Below are positions 5,507 through 5,753 of a DNA stretch of 5,753 nt, one piece after another. The position numbers were made by a program, and so were the translations under genes. Within the stretch, counting starts at the first letter, position 1. Every line of letters starts with the position of its first letter. This DNA comes from Gemmatimonadaceae bacterium (GTDB lineage: Bacteria > Gemmatimonadota > Gemmatimonadetes > Gemmatimonadales > Gemmatimonadaceae), in contig JACMLI010000051.1 of assembly GCA_014379705.1 (NCBI GenBank), positions 1-5,753 of the forward strand. Reading direction: 5' to 3'. The notes beneath the pieces are model-generated. The model made no database searches and was not told the DNA's origin. It saw nothing but the letters and a program-made list of their open reading frames with translations.

Positions 5507-5753
5507 CGCATCTCAACCTGACTTGTCCCGCCTTCGAGGCGCAGCTCCCCGAGTATCTCGAGGGGACGCAGAGCGACTCCGCGGTCGCCGATGCCGAACT
5601 GCACCTGGCATCGTGCGCCGAGTGTCGCGCCCTTGTCGCCGACCTGCGCGAGATTGCGCGGCAGGCCGCGGTGCTCCCGGGCATGGCGCCCTCGCGCGAC
5701 CTGTGGCCCGAGATCGAGGCGCGCACGCACGCCAGTGTCCTTCCGCTCACGCC
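5503..5753 (+). CDS. Zinc-finger (ZAS/zf-HC2) anti-sigma factor, N-terminal part
   Basis: The ATG at 5503-5505 overlaps the sigma stop codon TGA (5504-5506). The frame stays open to the right edge, giving 83 complete codons; the rest is outside the window. The visible part has the ZAS signature of anti-sigma proteins: C8, then H34-x3-C38-x2-C41 (HLASCAEC), expected to coordinate zinc and to bind the sigma factor. PEYLEG precedes it as in zf-HC2 domains, and a helix (ALVADLREIARQAAVL) and RDLWPEIEAR follow. In such proteins a membrane segment and an extracytoplasmic part normally follow, but none is reached here. GAGG at 5489-5492 inside the sigma gene, ten bases before the ATG, may serve as ribosome binding site. 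The motif, the overlap and the neighbour agree, so the role as inhibitor of the 4943-5506 sigma factor is a well-supported inference. Confidence 0.88.
   Translation, partial: MTHLNLTCPAFEAQLPEYLEGTQSDSAVADAELHLASCAECRALVADLREIARQAAVLPGMAPSRDLWPEIEARTHASVLPLT

Overview
The window is GC-rich DNA with closely packed, long, uninterrupted genes typical of a bacterial chromosome. It has a TonB-dependent outer-membrane receptor with an N-terminal STN signalling domain, a FecR-type anti-sigma regulator, and two ECF sigma factors, one FecI-like and one RpoE-like with a zinc-finger anti-sigma factor. This points to a Gram-negative bacterium. The style of the proteins, including the 'SKAQLHRAR' end of the second sigma factor and the 'RDLWPEIEAR' segment of its anti-sigma partner, suggests Gemmatimonadota, but this is an impression from sequence style and no search was made. 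No mobile element, RNA gene or CRISPR array was seen.

Layout. (1) Positions 3-236 (+) hold the end of a small membrane protein that starts outside the window. (2) Positions 237-300 are a short convergent gap with a perfect 8-bp GC-rich hairpin. (3) Positions 301-3934 (-) hold two genes in apparent operon order, fecR-like then the TonB-dependent receptor, 28 bases apart. (4) Positions 3935-4105 are the divergent control region. It contains a second, diverged copy of the hairpin repeat and an inverted repeat against the fecR start codon. (5) Positions 4106-4672 (+) hold a FecI-like ECF sigma factor. (6) Positions 4673-4942 are non-coding and largely built from degenerate 15-17-base repeats, partly arranged as a long imperfect inverted repeat. 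(7) Positions 4943-5506 (+) hold an RpoE-like ECF sigma factor, overlapping by ATGA (8) a zinc-finger (ZAS) anti-sigma factor that runs off the right edge.

How the genes probably work together. The first module is a cell-surface signalling set. Substrate binding at the receptor would be sensed through its periplasmic STN domain, passed to the inner-membrane FecR-like protein, and from there to the FecI-like sigma factor, which would direct transcription of the receptor operon. Its odd feature is that the sigma gene is divergent from fecR rather than upstream of it on the same strand. The second module is an independent sigma/anti-sigma pair of a different class. The transported substrate cannot be read from the sequence.
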